NCBI GenBank assembly: GCA_002914845.1
Contig: JXTC01000047.1
Span: forward strand, 489,914-553,913
DNA from: Trema orientale
Lineage: Eukaryota; Streptophyta; Magnoliopsida; Rosales; Cannabaceae
Length of the DNA: 64,000 nt
Direction: 5' to 3'
Part shown: one piece after another, positions 38,576-50,799 of the stretch
Layout: each line of letters begins with the position of its first letter
How positions within the stretch are numbered: the stretch's first letter is position 1
Program-made: the position numbers and the translations under genes
The notes under the pieces: generated by a model
Seen by the model: the letters and a program-made list of their open reading frames with translations, nothing else
The model's database searches: none
Told to the model about the DNA's origin: nothing

Positions 38576-39546
38576 GTATTTTTCAAATTTTGGGATTTGG
38601 GACTGGATTTTAGTAATAAGTCCTTTTTTTCTTTTATTTTTTTAAAATGGATTTTTTCCTTTTATTTTCGACTTAGAAGCTCTAAGCAAAAATAACGACC
38701 AAGTATCCATCAAAAGGGTATATTTGTTGGAGATGCATGTGTGAAATCGAGTAATTTTTTGTTTTGATTTTAAATATTTTAGTTTTATTGCTTTATTATT
38801 TTTAGGTTTTTATTTTATTTTATTTTGTGTTCGCATGATAAGGGAAATTTATCGTTTACTTAACTAGGGAGATATGAATTTGATACATTGCAAAAATTTT
38901 CACTGAAATAGTTGAGAAAAACGTACAATTAAAAAGTTCTTCGTTTTTTAAGAGCAATTCAAAAGTTTTATTTGACACTTTAAAAAAAAAAAAAAGACAT
39001 TGTCTACATCAAAATTTGATGAAAATTTGAGTCATTTTTAAGTACATATAAAGAGACAATAGTTATACTGTAATGAATTTTAATATGACGTGAATATTGG
39101 ATTAAAATTGTATCTATCATTCTTGTTGTTGTAGGAATCAAAAGTTGTAGCTTTGTAAATTATTATTATTATTATTTATTTGTGGCCCTGATGTATATAA
39201 ACTGTCTCACTTTTCTCCTATAATATGAAAAGTTGTATAAATATCCATCGATATTTCACTTTAGTACTAAAAGAGTAAGACTATGTTCGATAGAGAGAAA
39301 GAAATAAATAGAAGGAAAAGAAAAAATAGGAAGGGACGAAAATGAATAGGATAGACACGAAACGAAAGTGTTTTTTCCTCGTAGTTGTTTGATACGTAAG
39401 GAGGAAAGAAATTTAAATTTAAAATGATTATTTTACACCTATATTATTATTATTTAGAGTTAAGTATGCAAAGATAGTTTAGTAATTTAACTTACCCATA
39501 TGCTAACAAAACTTTTTCCTTTCCTATTTTTAGGGATTTTTACTAT

Positions 39547-40020
39547 AATGGCATATTTACTGAAGAGTAATGGGAATAGTATATGGGGTAATGATTCCCA
39601 TATAAAGGTTTACTAAAATATGGGAAAGGGGAAAATATGTGGGGCCCACACAAATTTAGGAAAAAATAATAGGAATACTTCCCCCACCAACACTTTAAGG
39701 AGTCTGATTACCCGTAAACACTCCTTTCATCATTTTTAATGATTAAAATTATAAAATACAATTTTACCCCAAAAAATCTATCTACTTTAAATCGTACATG
39801 TATTTAAAAGGACAATTTAGTAAATATAACACGTTCCTATTACTTTTCCTGGGTTAAGTAAACAAATGAATAGTATTCTAATGAATATGATTCTCATTCC
39901 TATTAGTTTTAAGTAAACAACGTATTATAAATAACGATTCTCATACCCTTCTATTTTATTCTCATTCATTTCCCCTTTTATTTATTCTGATTACGATTAC
40001 AGCGAAATAGACGTGCCATA
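39547..40020. mobile_element. Candidate MITE (short imperfect TIRs)
   Basis: The left end reads ATAATGGCATATTTAC. The right end read in reverse is TTATGGCACGTCTATTTC. Inner parts near both ends have related GAATGAGAATAA-like and AATGGGAATAGT-like motifs. No coding capacity. A clean target duplication was not found, so this is tentative. Confidence 0.3.
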
Positions 40021-41180
40021 AGACCCCTAAAAATGATAGTAAATGCGGCCGTTTTTCTAACCGTTCGATCTAGATTAGACGGTCTCAGTTTGTAGTAGGC
40101 AGAGCAAAAATCATGCACTGCTTCACAAAGAAATATATTTCCCAACAGTTTAGAAGTCCGTAATCTAACGCCTTCATGTTACTCTGCTTCACAAGAATTC
40201 AATCTGGAATTTTATTTTTTAAAATGGAGAAGGAAGAGGACGATTACGCCCCATGCTTTGCCTAAAAGAATGATCACCCATTCTAATAGTTAGCATTAAT
40301 CCGATATAGTCTCACCTGAATTGTCACCCTTCGTCATTTTCTTTGTTATTTTATTATTATTATTTATTTAATAATTAACCCTTAATGCATGGAAGAAGAA
40401 GAAGAGAGAGAAGAAGAGGCATGCTTCGTTTTTGGCCAAGGTTTTCTTTTTCTATTTAGATTTTTGTTTTAATTTTAAATTTCTATGATTTTGGTTTGAG
40501 CCAAAATTCCAATATAATTGTTTGTTACATTATATTTTAACAAGTTGTGTTCATTATAAATATAAAATTATGCACTCTTTTGGGACATGACTTCTAAAAA
40601 TATTTTATATACTTAATAAATAAATAAAAATTGATATTTCATGCCTCTTTTTGTTTTTGTTTTTTGATTTAATTCAAGCATGTAGAAAATTATTATTTTA
40701 CCTCACTTTCGTTTATTTTAACCCTTAAAAATAGTAATTTATAATTGTTGAATAAAAAAAAAAAAAGACCGGTCTATTATCAGTCATCTATTTACTCTCC
40801 CTAAATGCTTTAGATTTAAGAAAGAAAAAAAAACCTATTCCCACCCTTTTTCTTAGACACACATTTTTATCTTAAGCCCTAATTAAATTAAATTGTATTG
40901 TTTTAGGACCAATTGCCGAACAACATAGGACTCCCAATTGATGGCATTGTATGGACTAAAGAAACCAAAATTACAATATGGAAATTGCTTGCCAGCCAAA
41001 TAGCTGTTGGTCTAGTTAAATATACAATTCTTTATTAACCTATGGCAAGCAATTGCCCCCCAAAAAAAAAAAAGTACTGCCATTTATTTAACTCTTTAAA
41101 ATGTGAAAAAACCGATTGACCCATACATATTGACGGTCTTTTAAAGATGTTAATGTAGAGGGCAAACAAGGAATTATAAT

Positions 41181-41893
41181 GGGCCCGTTTGTTTCAACCA
41201 TTCCATTCCATTGGAATAGAAGATCTATTTGAATGTGTGTTTATTTCAACAATTCAGTTTTTCCATTCAAATGATCTTTTAGAATGTGTGTTTGTTTCAA
41301 CAATTCAGTTTTTCCATTCAAATGGTCCATCCAAAAAGTTAACCATTGGAATGGTTTTTTTGTATCTTGAATGAGAATGGAGGGGAGGAGGTATTTTTGA
41401 ATGGTCCATTCCAATGCTCACATTCTAATTACAACACATTCCACTATTTTTTCCATTCAAATGTCTCCCATTCCAATTATAACGGGGCCGTTTGTTTCGC
41501 CCATTCCATTCCATTAGAATGAAAAATTCATTTGAATGGGTGTTTGTTTCAACAATTCTAAATTTTCTATTCAAATGGTCTTTTGGAATGAGTGTTTGTT
41601 TCAACAATTTAGTTTTTCCATTCAAATGGTTCATCAGTCACATCAACTATTTGAATGAATTTTTGTGTCTTGGATAAGAATGGAGGGAAAAAGGTGTTTT
41701 TGAATGGTCCATTCCAATACTCCCATTCTAATTATAACCCATTCCACTATTTTTTCCATTCAAATGTCTTCCATTCCAATTATAACCCATTCCACAATTT
41801 CTATTCAAATACACACATTCAAATAAGCGAACCAAACGGGGCCAACACATTCTATAATTTCCATTCAAATGCACCCATGAACCAAACGGGCCC
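41181..41893. mobile_element. PIF/Harbinger-type MITE (outer)
   Basis: The ends GGGCCCGTTTGTTTC and, reversed, GGGCCCGTTTGGTTC match the terminal sequence known for PIF/Tourist elements. The body is non-coding and made of CATTCCATTCCA-type and TTTCCATTCAAATG repeats; a 40-50 bp unit is tandemly repeated at about 41230-41322. Another element of the same type sits inside it. Flanking bases (AAT left, ATT right) do not give a clean duplication. Confidence 0.7.
41484..41843. mobile_element. PIF/Harbinger-type MITE nested in the outer one
   Basis: This 360-bp copy has ends GGGGCCGTTTGTTTCGC and, reversed, GGCCCCGTTTGGTTCGC. The triplet AAC flanks both sides (41481-41483 and 41844-41846). Its body is built from the same CATTCC/CATTCAAATG vocabulary as the host element, so the two are related members of one family. 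Confidence 0.65.
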
Positions 41894-42006
41894 ATTGCCA
41901 TTTAAGGGACAATTTATTACATACAAAGTTATTAAAGATGTTAATGTAGAGGGCAAAAAAGGAATTATATAATCATTTAAGGGACAATTTATTACGTACA
42001 AAGTTA

Positions 42007-43774
42007 AAAGTGAGGAGAAATTTATTAAGGAGAAAAAAAAAAGTTGAAATTGTTATCTAACATCCACGTGACAACATTTGTCTAAAAACCACAATGATTC
42101 AAATAAGCGACAAGACCTATGCAAACAACAACGAAAAGAACTTAATTTTTTTTTACTGGGAAAAATTAAAAGATTTCGTAATATCAGTATAATCCACAAT
42201 ATAGAAACTCATGAATAATAGTTTTCCACGTAGTGAACATAACATTTGATGCACACTTAAACACAGAAACACTCGCCCAACTCCTTCCGAATCTGATTCC
42301 GAATGCTCTTCCGACATTTTTCTCGGAATTTTGAGGCAAAGCTTCCATCACACCTCTCTTGACATTGTTTATCGTCATGGCAAAGTAGGAAAAAGGGTTT
42401 TAATTTTTGTTTTCGACCAACAAATGGGATTCTTTAATTTGATCTGTGGACACTACTGTGTTTATGATCAATATAAAGTAAAATATATATATATATACAC
42501 ATATATATTAGGAGTTTTTTAATCAATATAATGCATATTTAGATCAATATCAATGAATGATTCTTTCTTTTAGTACTAAAAGGAGTTTGTCTTACTGATA
42601 TATACAAAACGTTCAAACCCCATCTTCCTCCCCCTTCCTTATATTTAATAATTGTATCAAAATATATATATATATATATGGGAAATAATATTTGCAAAAA
42701 AGAATTAATTTCTGTATTTCCATACTATTGAAGACCCTGTAAAGAAACATATATAAGTCCGAATCCGGGATACAAGAGAAAAATTAACAGTATTGTTCTC
42801 AAAACAAATATATGGCTAACTTTGTTCATGATTTGATTGACAAAAACTACTCTTCTTTTTGTCGAACTTCTTTGATGAAATTATATAAGAATAAAAATTA
42901 TTGATTTTTCTTTTTTGAAGTTACAGTTGGAAAAAAATTGAGCTCAAGGGAAAAAAATAAAATTAAACCAATATGTCCCCATGCAACTTCTTTTTTTAAT
43001 TTTGAGGTTTCATAATACTGCAATATCTTAACTATGTCGGAATAATATTAATTAATCCCTTCATGCAATAAATACCCCAATAGATTAGGATTTAAATATG
43101 ATTTATAGTTTAATTAGACAACAACTAGGCTTAGCAATTTGCTCCGTCCCATTGCCAAGCCTAACGACAACAAGCCTAACGACAACAAGCCTAGCTCAGA
43201 CCATCGACTTTACTCATGTTTCTTTTGAAGTCCTATGGTCATGTTAAGGGGTACATCTCATTCTCTAGAATAACTTGATTTAAGGCTCTTTATTATAAGT
43301 ATTTTTGGAACTAAACATTACATACAACATCCAAAGATAACATCCATGTTATTAAAGAGATGGTTCTCCTTTCTAGTGTAAAATTTAGGAGATAGACGAC
43401 TTTTATCCCACTTTTTTCGGAGGTGGTATAGACGATGATTATGAGAAGACAATACATGGCTAAATCCCATATATTACTCTAGAGATGTTGCTCAGTTTAT
43501 ACAATGGATAATTTTTCCAATAACGTATACCAGTCATCGGAAAGACATGATTAATTATCAATCTCAAAAATACAAATCATATACAGTTGGAAAAGTAAAA
43601 ATAAATTTGTATGAAAAACTGACCTAATGTTCCATTAAAAGAAACAGATGAAGAAAGAGACAGATGAAGGTTACAATATGGATTGATAAGTCAGTCATTT
43701 TTTTCTGTGGGAATAGTGCTATGTTGATAAGATAAATGTTACTTCTTATAGAGCATACGTTATATATATATATA
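42007..43774. other. Intergenic, no gene recognised
   Basis: This is AT-rich. A short tandem repeat of AAGCCTAACGACAAC lies at about 43156-43190. A minus-strand frame at 42184-42378 has no recognisable domain. Confidence 0.5.
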
Positions 43775-43779
43775 CATAT

Positions 43780-44512
43780 TGTTGGCACGATTCTTACCAA
43801 CTGTCACGTGTCCCTGCTGTCTCGGATTACTGTTGACTCCAAGCTGAATTAGGGGGGATGGGGGTCTGTACCTGCAAAGACTCTCCGATGCTTAAGTTAG
43901 ATATGTGTTTTGCAGAGAGGATTAAGTGATCTCTTTTTTTTTAAGACTTTTTCTCTATCTGTTTAAAAAGATACGAGTTGTATTTATATTCTCGGGATCA
44001 GAGTACTGTTGGTTCGCAATCCCAGGATCAAGTACCTTTCCTCATTATGACCCGAACCAGAAATCACGGGCCAAAGTTATCGTAATTTCTTCTAATTGAT
44101 GTGACCTAACCCCTGCTGTCGCCCCCTGTCTTGAGCTCGACAAAGGGAGAACTTGACAACCCGCCGTTCTGTCAGGACGTCCAGCTTGATGCGCACACCT
44201 ACCCAGGATCGCATTAAATGCACTGTCTGGGTTTGGAACTATGTGCTGCCACAGCGGTCTTCTGTCGGAAGACCCGTAAGGCTTCCGACCCTCAGTTGTC
44301 GGGGTAAGGGTCTGGTTGGGCCGAACCCATCTAGGATCTGGGATAGATTCGGCCTTGGCCCACGACAACCTGCTGGAGGCCCAATTACATCACGTGCAAA
44401 CTACGTGACCCCTAAGTGATCTTCCCGTATACACGTCACATGGCGGATTTCTTGCCATCTGTTTTGCCGTTTATTTGGCCATGTGGCGTAAGGTCTGAAA
44501 GTGGGCCCCACA
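43780..44512 (-). repeat. 3' LTR of the Tat element (left on the plus strand)
   Basis: 733 bp, starting TGTTGGCACGATTC and ending GGGCCCCACA on the plus strand. It ends next to a purine-rich tract on the minus strand, so it is the 3' LTR of the element. Confidence 0.95.
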
Positions 44513-44530
44513 GCTGCCCCCATTTCCCTA
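44513..44530 (-). other. Polypurine tract of the Tat element
   Basis: On the minus strand AGGGAAATGGGGGCAGC lies directly before the 3' LTR, the expected place and composition for the plus-strand primer. This fixes the element's orientation. Confidence 0.8.
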
Positions 44531-44689
44531 TTTGATGGGCTCGTGGTCATCAAGTGGGGAAATCACATCTTCGGCCCATCAATGCGAGGGACGTACGTGG
44601 CGTGTCGTCATTATTATCCGCCAGTTATCGATACTGGCGCGTGCTCACCTGTCCCGCGAATTTCTCAATTCTTTTCGAAATTTAAATGT

Positions 44690-46027
44690 TCCTAATTCCC
44701 TCTTATATTTTGCCTCTAGAGAAACCCTTCAGCTCCCTACCTATAAAAGCCACACTTGACCTCAGTTTTTATTTTACCATCGCTTCTAAGTGTTTCTGCT
44801 TTCTCCCTCTCAAAACTTCGAGCATTTCCCAACCTAGGGTTTACGAACTTCCCATTTTCTTCAAATTTTTCGGTCCTCTAGGAAACATTCAGAGAGATGG
44901 CCCCAGATCAGAGTCCACAACTTCTTTCTATCACGGATCCCGAGATCGCCTCACTGAGAAGGCAGCTCTGCTTTCCGGGAGGGGTTACCCTGCAAAGGGT
45001 CGAAGGGCCGGCCGATTGGTATCTCCGCTCTTCTACCCCCGAAGGCTCTATCGTGCTGGGAAGGAAGCATCTGGAGTGGCTGCGGTTCCCTCTCCCTCCC
45101 TCGTCCACCAGTTCTTCAGCCTGACGGGGATCCATCCGATGCAGTTAAACGCCAACGGGATCATAATCCTGATGGGGCTTTCTGCTCTGTCGGTCCTCCT
45201 CAACATCCACATCGACTTAGAGGTGGTCTTCTATGCCTACAAGCTCACTATCATCCCCAAGAAGAGCTCCTACCCCACCTTCGATGCTGCCGAAGTGCCC
45301 TTGGCAGAAGGGGGAGTCCTCGCAATTGGCGGGTTAGAAATGCGTTCCACAGACGCGAAGGATGCCCGGGGAGAAAGTTCAGCAGTTGAGTTCGAGCTGG
45401 AGGCGCTCTCCCTGGGGAACGTGGGTGATGTCGCTAGCCGCTGTATCACACAGGTCTGAGCCGTCTGACCCTTATTTTCACAGCTGTGGTATGCTTGATG
45501 ACCGCTGACTTCCCATTTTTATGTTCTGCAGCTAGCCGCTGTCCAGTCTTTCTACTCCTCTCATGTAGCAGAGCTGACAAGACAGTTGGGTGCGAAAGCA
45601 GCGGTGGCAGAGCAGAGCGAGGTCGCCCTTAATGCACTTAGGGCTGACTTCGACTTGTTCAGGAGCTTGGAGGAGGCCCGGGTTAGTACCGCGGTGGCCC
45701 ATGCCTTGAGCACTGAGAGAGCCAGTCGCAAAGAGCTGGCCGGCAAATTGGCTGAGGCAGAGGAGAGGCTCAAATCTCTTGAAGCAGAGATCCCGGGTCT
45801 CCATGCTCAGGCCGAGCTCACGGGTCTGGCCCAGGCCGAAGCCAAGCTTAAGGAGCAGGAGCGGCTGAGTATCGTAGCTGAGATGGGGCTTGCTGTCATA
45901 GCCCGAGACAGCGCCATCGATGACGCTAAGGAGGCGAGGAAGGCAGAGGCGCAAGCGAAGCTGGAGGCCCACTCTTTACGGCGCAGGCTCGATCGGTCTA
46001 ATGAGGTAATTAGCTACATACATTTGG
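44690..46027 (+). pseudogene. Antisense gene-like region inside the Tat element (fossil)
   Basis: On the strand opposite to gag-pol there is a TATA box (TATAAAA, 44742-44748), a CT-rich leader, and an ATG at 44897 in a good context. GC-rich coding-like stretches follow, with an intron-like interval at about 45453-45530 (GT...TTCTGCAG). The later stretch, at about 45540-46005, is an Ala/Glu/Lys-rich coiled coil. Antisense frames at this position are known from Tat elements (Grande, Retand, Ogre groups); their job is unknown. This copy is interrupted and is cut by a copia-like LTR. Confidence 0.6.
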
Positions 46028-46799
46028 TGTTAGGATATTTGTCCTAAAAAACATATTTCTAATTATACCCTTTGAGTATAAACAACTTTCTCTTATATGC
46101 AATTATGATATTTGCTAGATTAAACTATCTTAGTTGTATAGTTTATTTATCTGAAAAAGATTCCATGACTTTGTTTGTGTATAAAGAAACAAACATGATT
46201 AAGTGTTAATTATGGGAAGACTTGTTTCTTTATCTAAGTCTAAATGAATTAGTTCACAATCTGTAAATAAAGATGGAATACTTTATTTACTATAGGTTGT
46301 AGTGTTTGTCTATCTCAACGGGAATGATGTGTCTCAAATCATTGAAGTATATGACTTCTGATAGAAACACTAGTACAACATAAATAATTTATGTGTATTG
46401 AACTGGACCAGGCAATATAATGAATTGGAGTGCCGTAACTCAATTCTTATATTACCACAAACTAGCTCTTAGCATATAGATCTTAATCCTTGATATTTGA
46501 TTGGACTTGCTTTCATGGATTGCAGCCTTTTGATTTGTTAAAAGACTAACCTCTATGAAATTTGAGGTGAACTCTGGCATATTGGAGGTTATGGTTTATG
46601 AATTAATGGGAATACCAAATAGTTAAGGACACTATACATTAATGCCACTTTAGGTTCTTTCAAGATTCATGGAATAATTAAATCTAAGATCTTAGTATTC
46701 ACTTCGTGAATTGGTTGATAATTTTATCTAAATGGCCATTGAGAACAAAATTATCGACAACATTATTCTTTGATAGAAAGATGGTAACTTAAAGATAAA
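46028..46799 (+). mobile_element. Copia-like LTR nested in the Tat element (fossil, other end in gap)
   Basis: At 46028 the GC-rich antisense region stops abruptly and AT-rich DNA begins with TGTTAGGATATTTGTCC, the typical start of a group of plant copia LTRs. At least 770 bp are visible before the gap. Its far end and any internal part lie in the gap, so solo LTR and full element cannot be told apart. Confidence 0.6.
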
Positions 46800-47442
46800 N
46801 NNNNNNNNNNNNNNNNNNNNNNNNNNNNNNNNNNNNNNNNNNNNNNNNNNNNNNNNNNNNNNNNNNNNNNNNNNNNNNNNNNNNNNNNNNNNNNNNNNNN
46901 NNNNNNNNNNNNNNNNNNNNNNNNNNNNNNNNNNNNNNNNNNNNNNNNNNNNNNNNNNNNNNNNNNNNNNNNNNNNNNNNNNNNNNNNNNNNNNNNNNNN
47001 NNNNNNNNNNNNNNNNNNNNNNNNNNNNNNNNNNNNNNNNNNNNNNNNNNNNNNNNNNNNNNNNNNNNNNNNNNNNNNNNNNNNNNNNNNNNNNNNNNNN
47101 NNNNNNNNNNNNNNNNNNNNNNNNNNNNNNNNNNNNNNNNNNNNNNNNNNNNNNNNNNNNNNNNNNNNNNNNNNNNNNNNNNNNNNNNNNNNNNNNNNNN
47201 NNNNNNNNNNNNNNNNNNNNNNNNNNNNNNNNNNNNNNNNNNNNNNNNNNNNNNNNNNNNNNNNNNNNNNNNNNNNNNNNNNNNNNNNNNNNNNNNNNNN
47301 NNNNNNNNNNNNNNNNNNNNNNNNNNNNNNNNNNNNNNNNNNNNNNNNNNNNNNNNNNNNNNNNNNNNNNNNNNNNNNNNNNNNNNNNNNNNNNNNNNNN
47401 NNNNNNNNNNNNNNNNNNNNNNNNNNNNNNNNNNNNNNNNNN
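46800..47442. other. Assembly gap
   Basis: 643 bp of N. It separates the integrase start from a foreign LTR and the antisense region. The true length is unknown, so the size of the whole element is only as assembled. Confidence 0.99.
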
Positions 47443-47449
47443 AGACCCC

Positions 47450-47770
47450 ATTTTGCAAAGGGCCAGGAGGTGATGTTCGAATGGAGCTCTTCCGCGGGTT
47501 GGTGTTTCAAGGGGGGCAACCTTTGGCACTTGTCGCATTTCTTGACGAACTGGGTCACCTCGGTCATCATGTAGGGCCAGAAGTATCCGGCTGTCAGGGC
47601 CTTGTGGGTGAGGCTCCGCCCTCCGGAGTGGTTGTCACAGACCCTTTTGTGAATTTCCTCCATCAGTTTTTGCGCTTCTACGGGACCAACGCATCTCAAC
47701 ATTGGTCCCATCGTCGATCTTCTATGCAGTTGGCTTCCGACCATTGAGTAATGGGCAACTTTTAATCTGA
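47450..47770 (-). pseudogene. N-terminal part of integrase of the Tat element (fossil)
   Basis: The zinc-binding part (VCDNHSGGRSLTHKALTAGY and KKCDKCQRL) is visible. The catalytic core should follow but coincides with the assembly gap at 46800-47442. Confidence 0.8.
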
Positions 47771-48116
47771 TTGATCTCGCTTCTTGGGGGTCCGACGGTA
47801 GCCGTCCTGACACTAAGTACTGGGTGATGGGCCCTATCCAGCATTCACTTTCAGAGTCGGTAGTAAACACATGGCGCGCGGAGTTCTCTGTGGGGTCGGT
47901 CGCGTACTCGTTCTCTAATAGAATCTCTGTGTATTCGGTTGTCCCCCCTGCCGAGGCGCTTTTGGCCAGCTCGTCAGCTTTCTGGTTCATCTCCCTGGGT
48001 ATCTGCTCAATATCGAATTTACTAAAGCGGGCTTTTGCCCCTATTACCTTGGAGTAGTACTTATGTAACCTCGGCTCTTTCACTTCGAAGTCTCCTCTAA
48101 CCTAGCCCACGATCAC

Positions 48117-48400
48117 CTACGAGTCGGACTTTACTGAGATGCTTTCCACTCCGAAGTGCAGGGCCAGCTCGAGGCCTTGGAGGAGGGCTTCGTACTCTGC
48201 CTCGTTGTTCGTGGCCTGAAAGCCGAGTCTCAAAGCCTTTTCTATTTTGAGGCCCACTGGGGTCTGCAAGACTATCCCGATGCCAGACCCCGAGGCGTTC
48301 GTGGATCCGTCGGTGTACATGGACCAGGTTAGAAGGTTATGGGTCAGAGGTATCTGCGGCTGGTCGTGCGATTCACTGAAAGACTGAATTTCTACAAGGA
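48117..48400 (-). pseudogene. Second, archaeal-type RNase H of the Tat element (fossil)
   Basis: MYTDGSTNASGSGIGIVLQ, ATNNEAEYEALLQGLELAL and VKSDS carry the DG, E and D signatures of an RNase HI fold, separate from the one joined to RT. Having two RNase H domains is described for Tat elements. Confidence 0.85.
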
Positions 48401-48519
48401 AATCTGCCACGACCTGCCCTTTCTTTGTCGCTCGAGGCTGGTACTCGATATCGTAAATCCGCAGCTCGATGGCCCATTTGGTTAACCGCCCTGACAGGTC
48501 GGGCTTGGCCAAAATCTAT

Positions 48520-49890
48520 TGGATGGGGAAATCCGTGTACACCGTGACCGAGTGTGCTTCGAAATATTGCCTTAACCTTTTTTTGGCATTGACCAGGGCG
48601 AGGACCAACTTCTCTACCATGCTGTATCGTGTTTCTGTGTCAAGCAATATGCGGCTTGTATAGAATACCGGCTTTTGCTTGCCGCCTTCCTCTATGAACA
48701 GTACGACACTGATTGCTACTTCAGATATGGCCAAATATGCATACAGACGCTGCCCTTCCGCTGGAGAGGCTAGGATCGGCGGGTGACTCAGGTACTGTTT
48801 GAGCTCTGTTAGCGCTTTGTCCTGCTCTTCCCCCCAGGTGACTGGGGAGCTTTTCCTTATATACTGGAAAAAGGGCTTGCATCGGTCGGACATTTTGGAG
48901 ACAAACCGGCTGAGCGCGGCTATCTTTCCGGTTAGGCACTGGACATCCCTTATGGTTGAGGGCCTTTGTATTTCTACGATTGAAGATAACTGGGTCGGAT
49001 TGGCCTCAATTCCCCTTCTGCTCACGATGTGCCCCAGGAATTGGCCCGAGGACACACCGAAAGTGCACTTCTTGGGGTTCAGACGCATTTTGTAGTATCT
49101 CAAAATTCGGAAACATTCGTCCAGATGCTCCAGGTGGTCCGAGGCCTCTTTACTTTTTACAACCGTGTCATCGATGTATACCTCCATCGTCCTCCCTAAT
49201 AATTCGGCGAACATCTTGTTCATGAGCCTCTGGTAGGTCGCCCCTGCATTTTTCAGATTAAAAGGCATGCGCTTGTAACAGTACAGGCCTCGTTCCGTGA
49301 TGAACGCTGTATGGATTTGATCTTCCTCGTACAGGGGAATCTGATTGTATCCAAAGTATGCATCCAGGAAACTCATCCTTTCGAAACCCGCTGTCGCGTC
49401 AACCATTTGGTCAATCTTCGGTAGAGGGAAACTATCCTTGGGGCAGGCCTTGTTCAGGTTAGTGAAATCTATGCAGGTCCGATCATCCCCGTTCTTCTTT
49501 TTCACCACGACTGGGTTGGAAACCCAATGAGGGTATATGCAGTCCATGATCAAGTCGTTCTCCAATAGCTTCTCGACCTTCTTGTTGATGGCCCTATTTT
49601 TCTCTAGCGCGAACCTTCTGGGCTTCTGCCTGATGGGAGGGAAGTTTGGGTCTATATTTAAGCGGTGGCAGGCGTGCATGGGGTCTATTCTGGGCATGTC
49701 GTCATGGGACCACGCGAAAACGTCCTTGTTCCGTTTAAGCACTTCTACTAGCTTCTCCTTTTCTGGCTCGGACAAAAAGGCCCCAATTAGGACGACCCTC
49801 TTTGACTCTGATTTTTCCAGAGGGACCGCTGCCAGCTCCTCAATCGTGGTGTCTGGTTCGTTAGACTCCTCTTCAATCTTCCTCAAGTAC
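48520..49890 (-). pseudogene. Reverse transcriptase and RNase H regions of the Tat element (fossil)
   Basis: RT blocks are recognisable in order: RQKPRRF, NPVVVKKKNGDDRTCIDFTN, KDSFPLPKIDQMVDAT, a palm block EVYIDDTVVKS, and LNPKKCTFGV. The gypsy-type RNase H follows (KPVFYTSRILLDTETRY, LRQYFEAHSVTVYTD). Limits are approximate. Confidence 0.9.
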
Positions 49891-50094
49891 GCCGGCAGGC
49901 GGTCCTTTGATTACTACTTGTCTTCCGCCGAGGCGTTCACGCCTCCGTTAGCGCCTTTCAAGATGGTCGAGAAGCATCTCCTCGCAGAGATCTGATCTCC
50001 CCTGATGTCTATCGTGTAAGTACCGTCCTTCGATTGGCACCTCAAGACCTGATGGAGGGTGGACGCAACAGTCAACACCATGTATGGCGTGGAT

Positions 50095-50410
50095 CTATCT
50101 CCTCTCCATGATGACATTGAATGAGGACTGGCAATCGATGACGACGAAATCGACATCTAGGCATCTTTCGGCAGCACACACCTTTAAAGTCACGATACCT
50201 AAGGGGCTGACCTTGCTGCTGTTGAAGGCAAACAACGGTTGGTAGGTCGGCCTTAGCGTGCTTCGGCTCAGACCCATGTTCTCGAAAGTGCTGAGGAACA
50301 GTACGTCGACGCTACTTCCGCTATTGACCAGGACTCTTCCTACCATTGAGGAGTCGATCTGTAGCCTTACCACCAGGGGGTCATCGTGGGGCAAGCGTAC
50401 CATGGCCAAA
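50095..50410 (-). pseudogene. Protease region of the Tat element (fossil)
   Basis: VNSGSSVDVLFLSTFENMGL resembles the retropepsin active-site block (D-S/T-G-S-S-V-D), followed by a beta-rich stretch with LGIVTLKV. Limits are approximate and the region is part of a broken copy. Confidence 0.75.
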
Positions 50411-50799
50411 TCCTACTGGGTAAAAGCGATGGGAGTGGTTGAGGCGTAACTCTCCTCTGTTGTTAGGTGATTCACGGAGTGCCCCAGGCCCCTTAAGCGC
50501 TTCGCCCTCCTCTCGGCTCTTTTCTGGTCTGTCTCCTTTTTTTCCCGATTTTCGTTCGGCTCTGGTCTGCCTACGATTACTGGCACTATCCTCAAGGCGT
50601 GCTCTCCCGTTCCGGAGGCTTGGGTCTACTTGTCCTTATCCTGCCCAGTGGCGACCCCTTTGGCTTGGCCTCCGCCTGTCTTCACATACTGCTTCAACTT
50701 GCCCGCTTGGATCGCCATCATTACCTGCGCGTAAAGGTTACGGCAGTGGACGGTGTCGTGCCCGTGGTCCCTGTGGAACTGGCAGTACCTATTCTTATT

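Larger units (their letters stand above)
41141..42006. repeat. Tandemly duplicated target: one copy filled by a MITE, one empty
   Basis: The 40 bp left of the MITE (41141-41180, TTAAAGATGTTAATGTAGAG...) and the 38 bp right of it (41894-41931, CATTTAAGGGACAATTTATT...) recur joined together at 41932-42006. The second copy has GGAATTATATAATCATTTAA with no MITE, which shows what the site looked like before insertion. Confidence 0.75.

Noticed and set aside
42184-42378. 64-codon minus-strand frame (MTINNVKRGVMEALPQ...)
   Set aside because: Somewhat protein-like wording, but no family recognised, no promoter or splice context.
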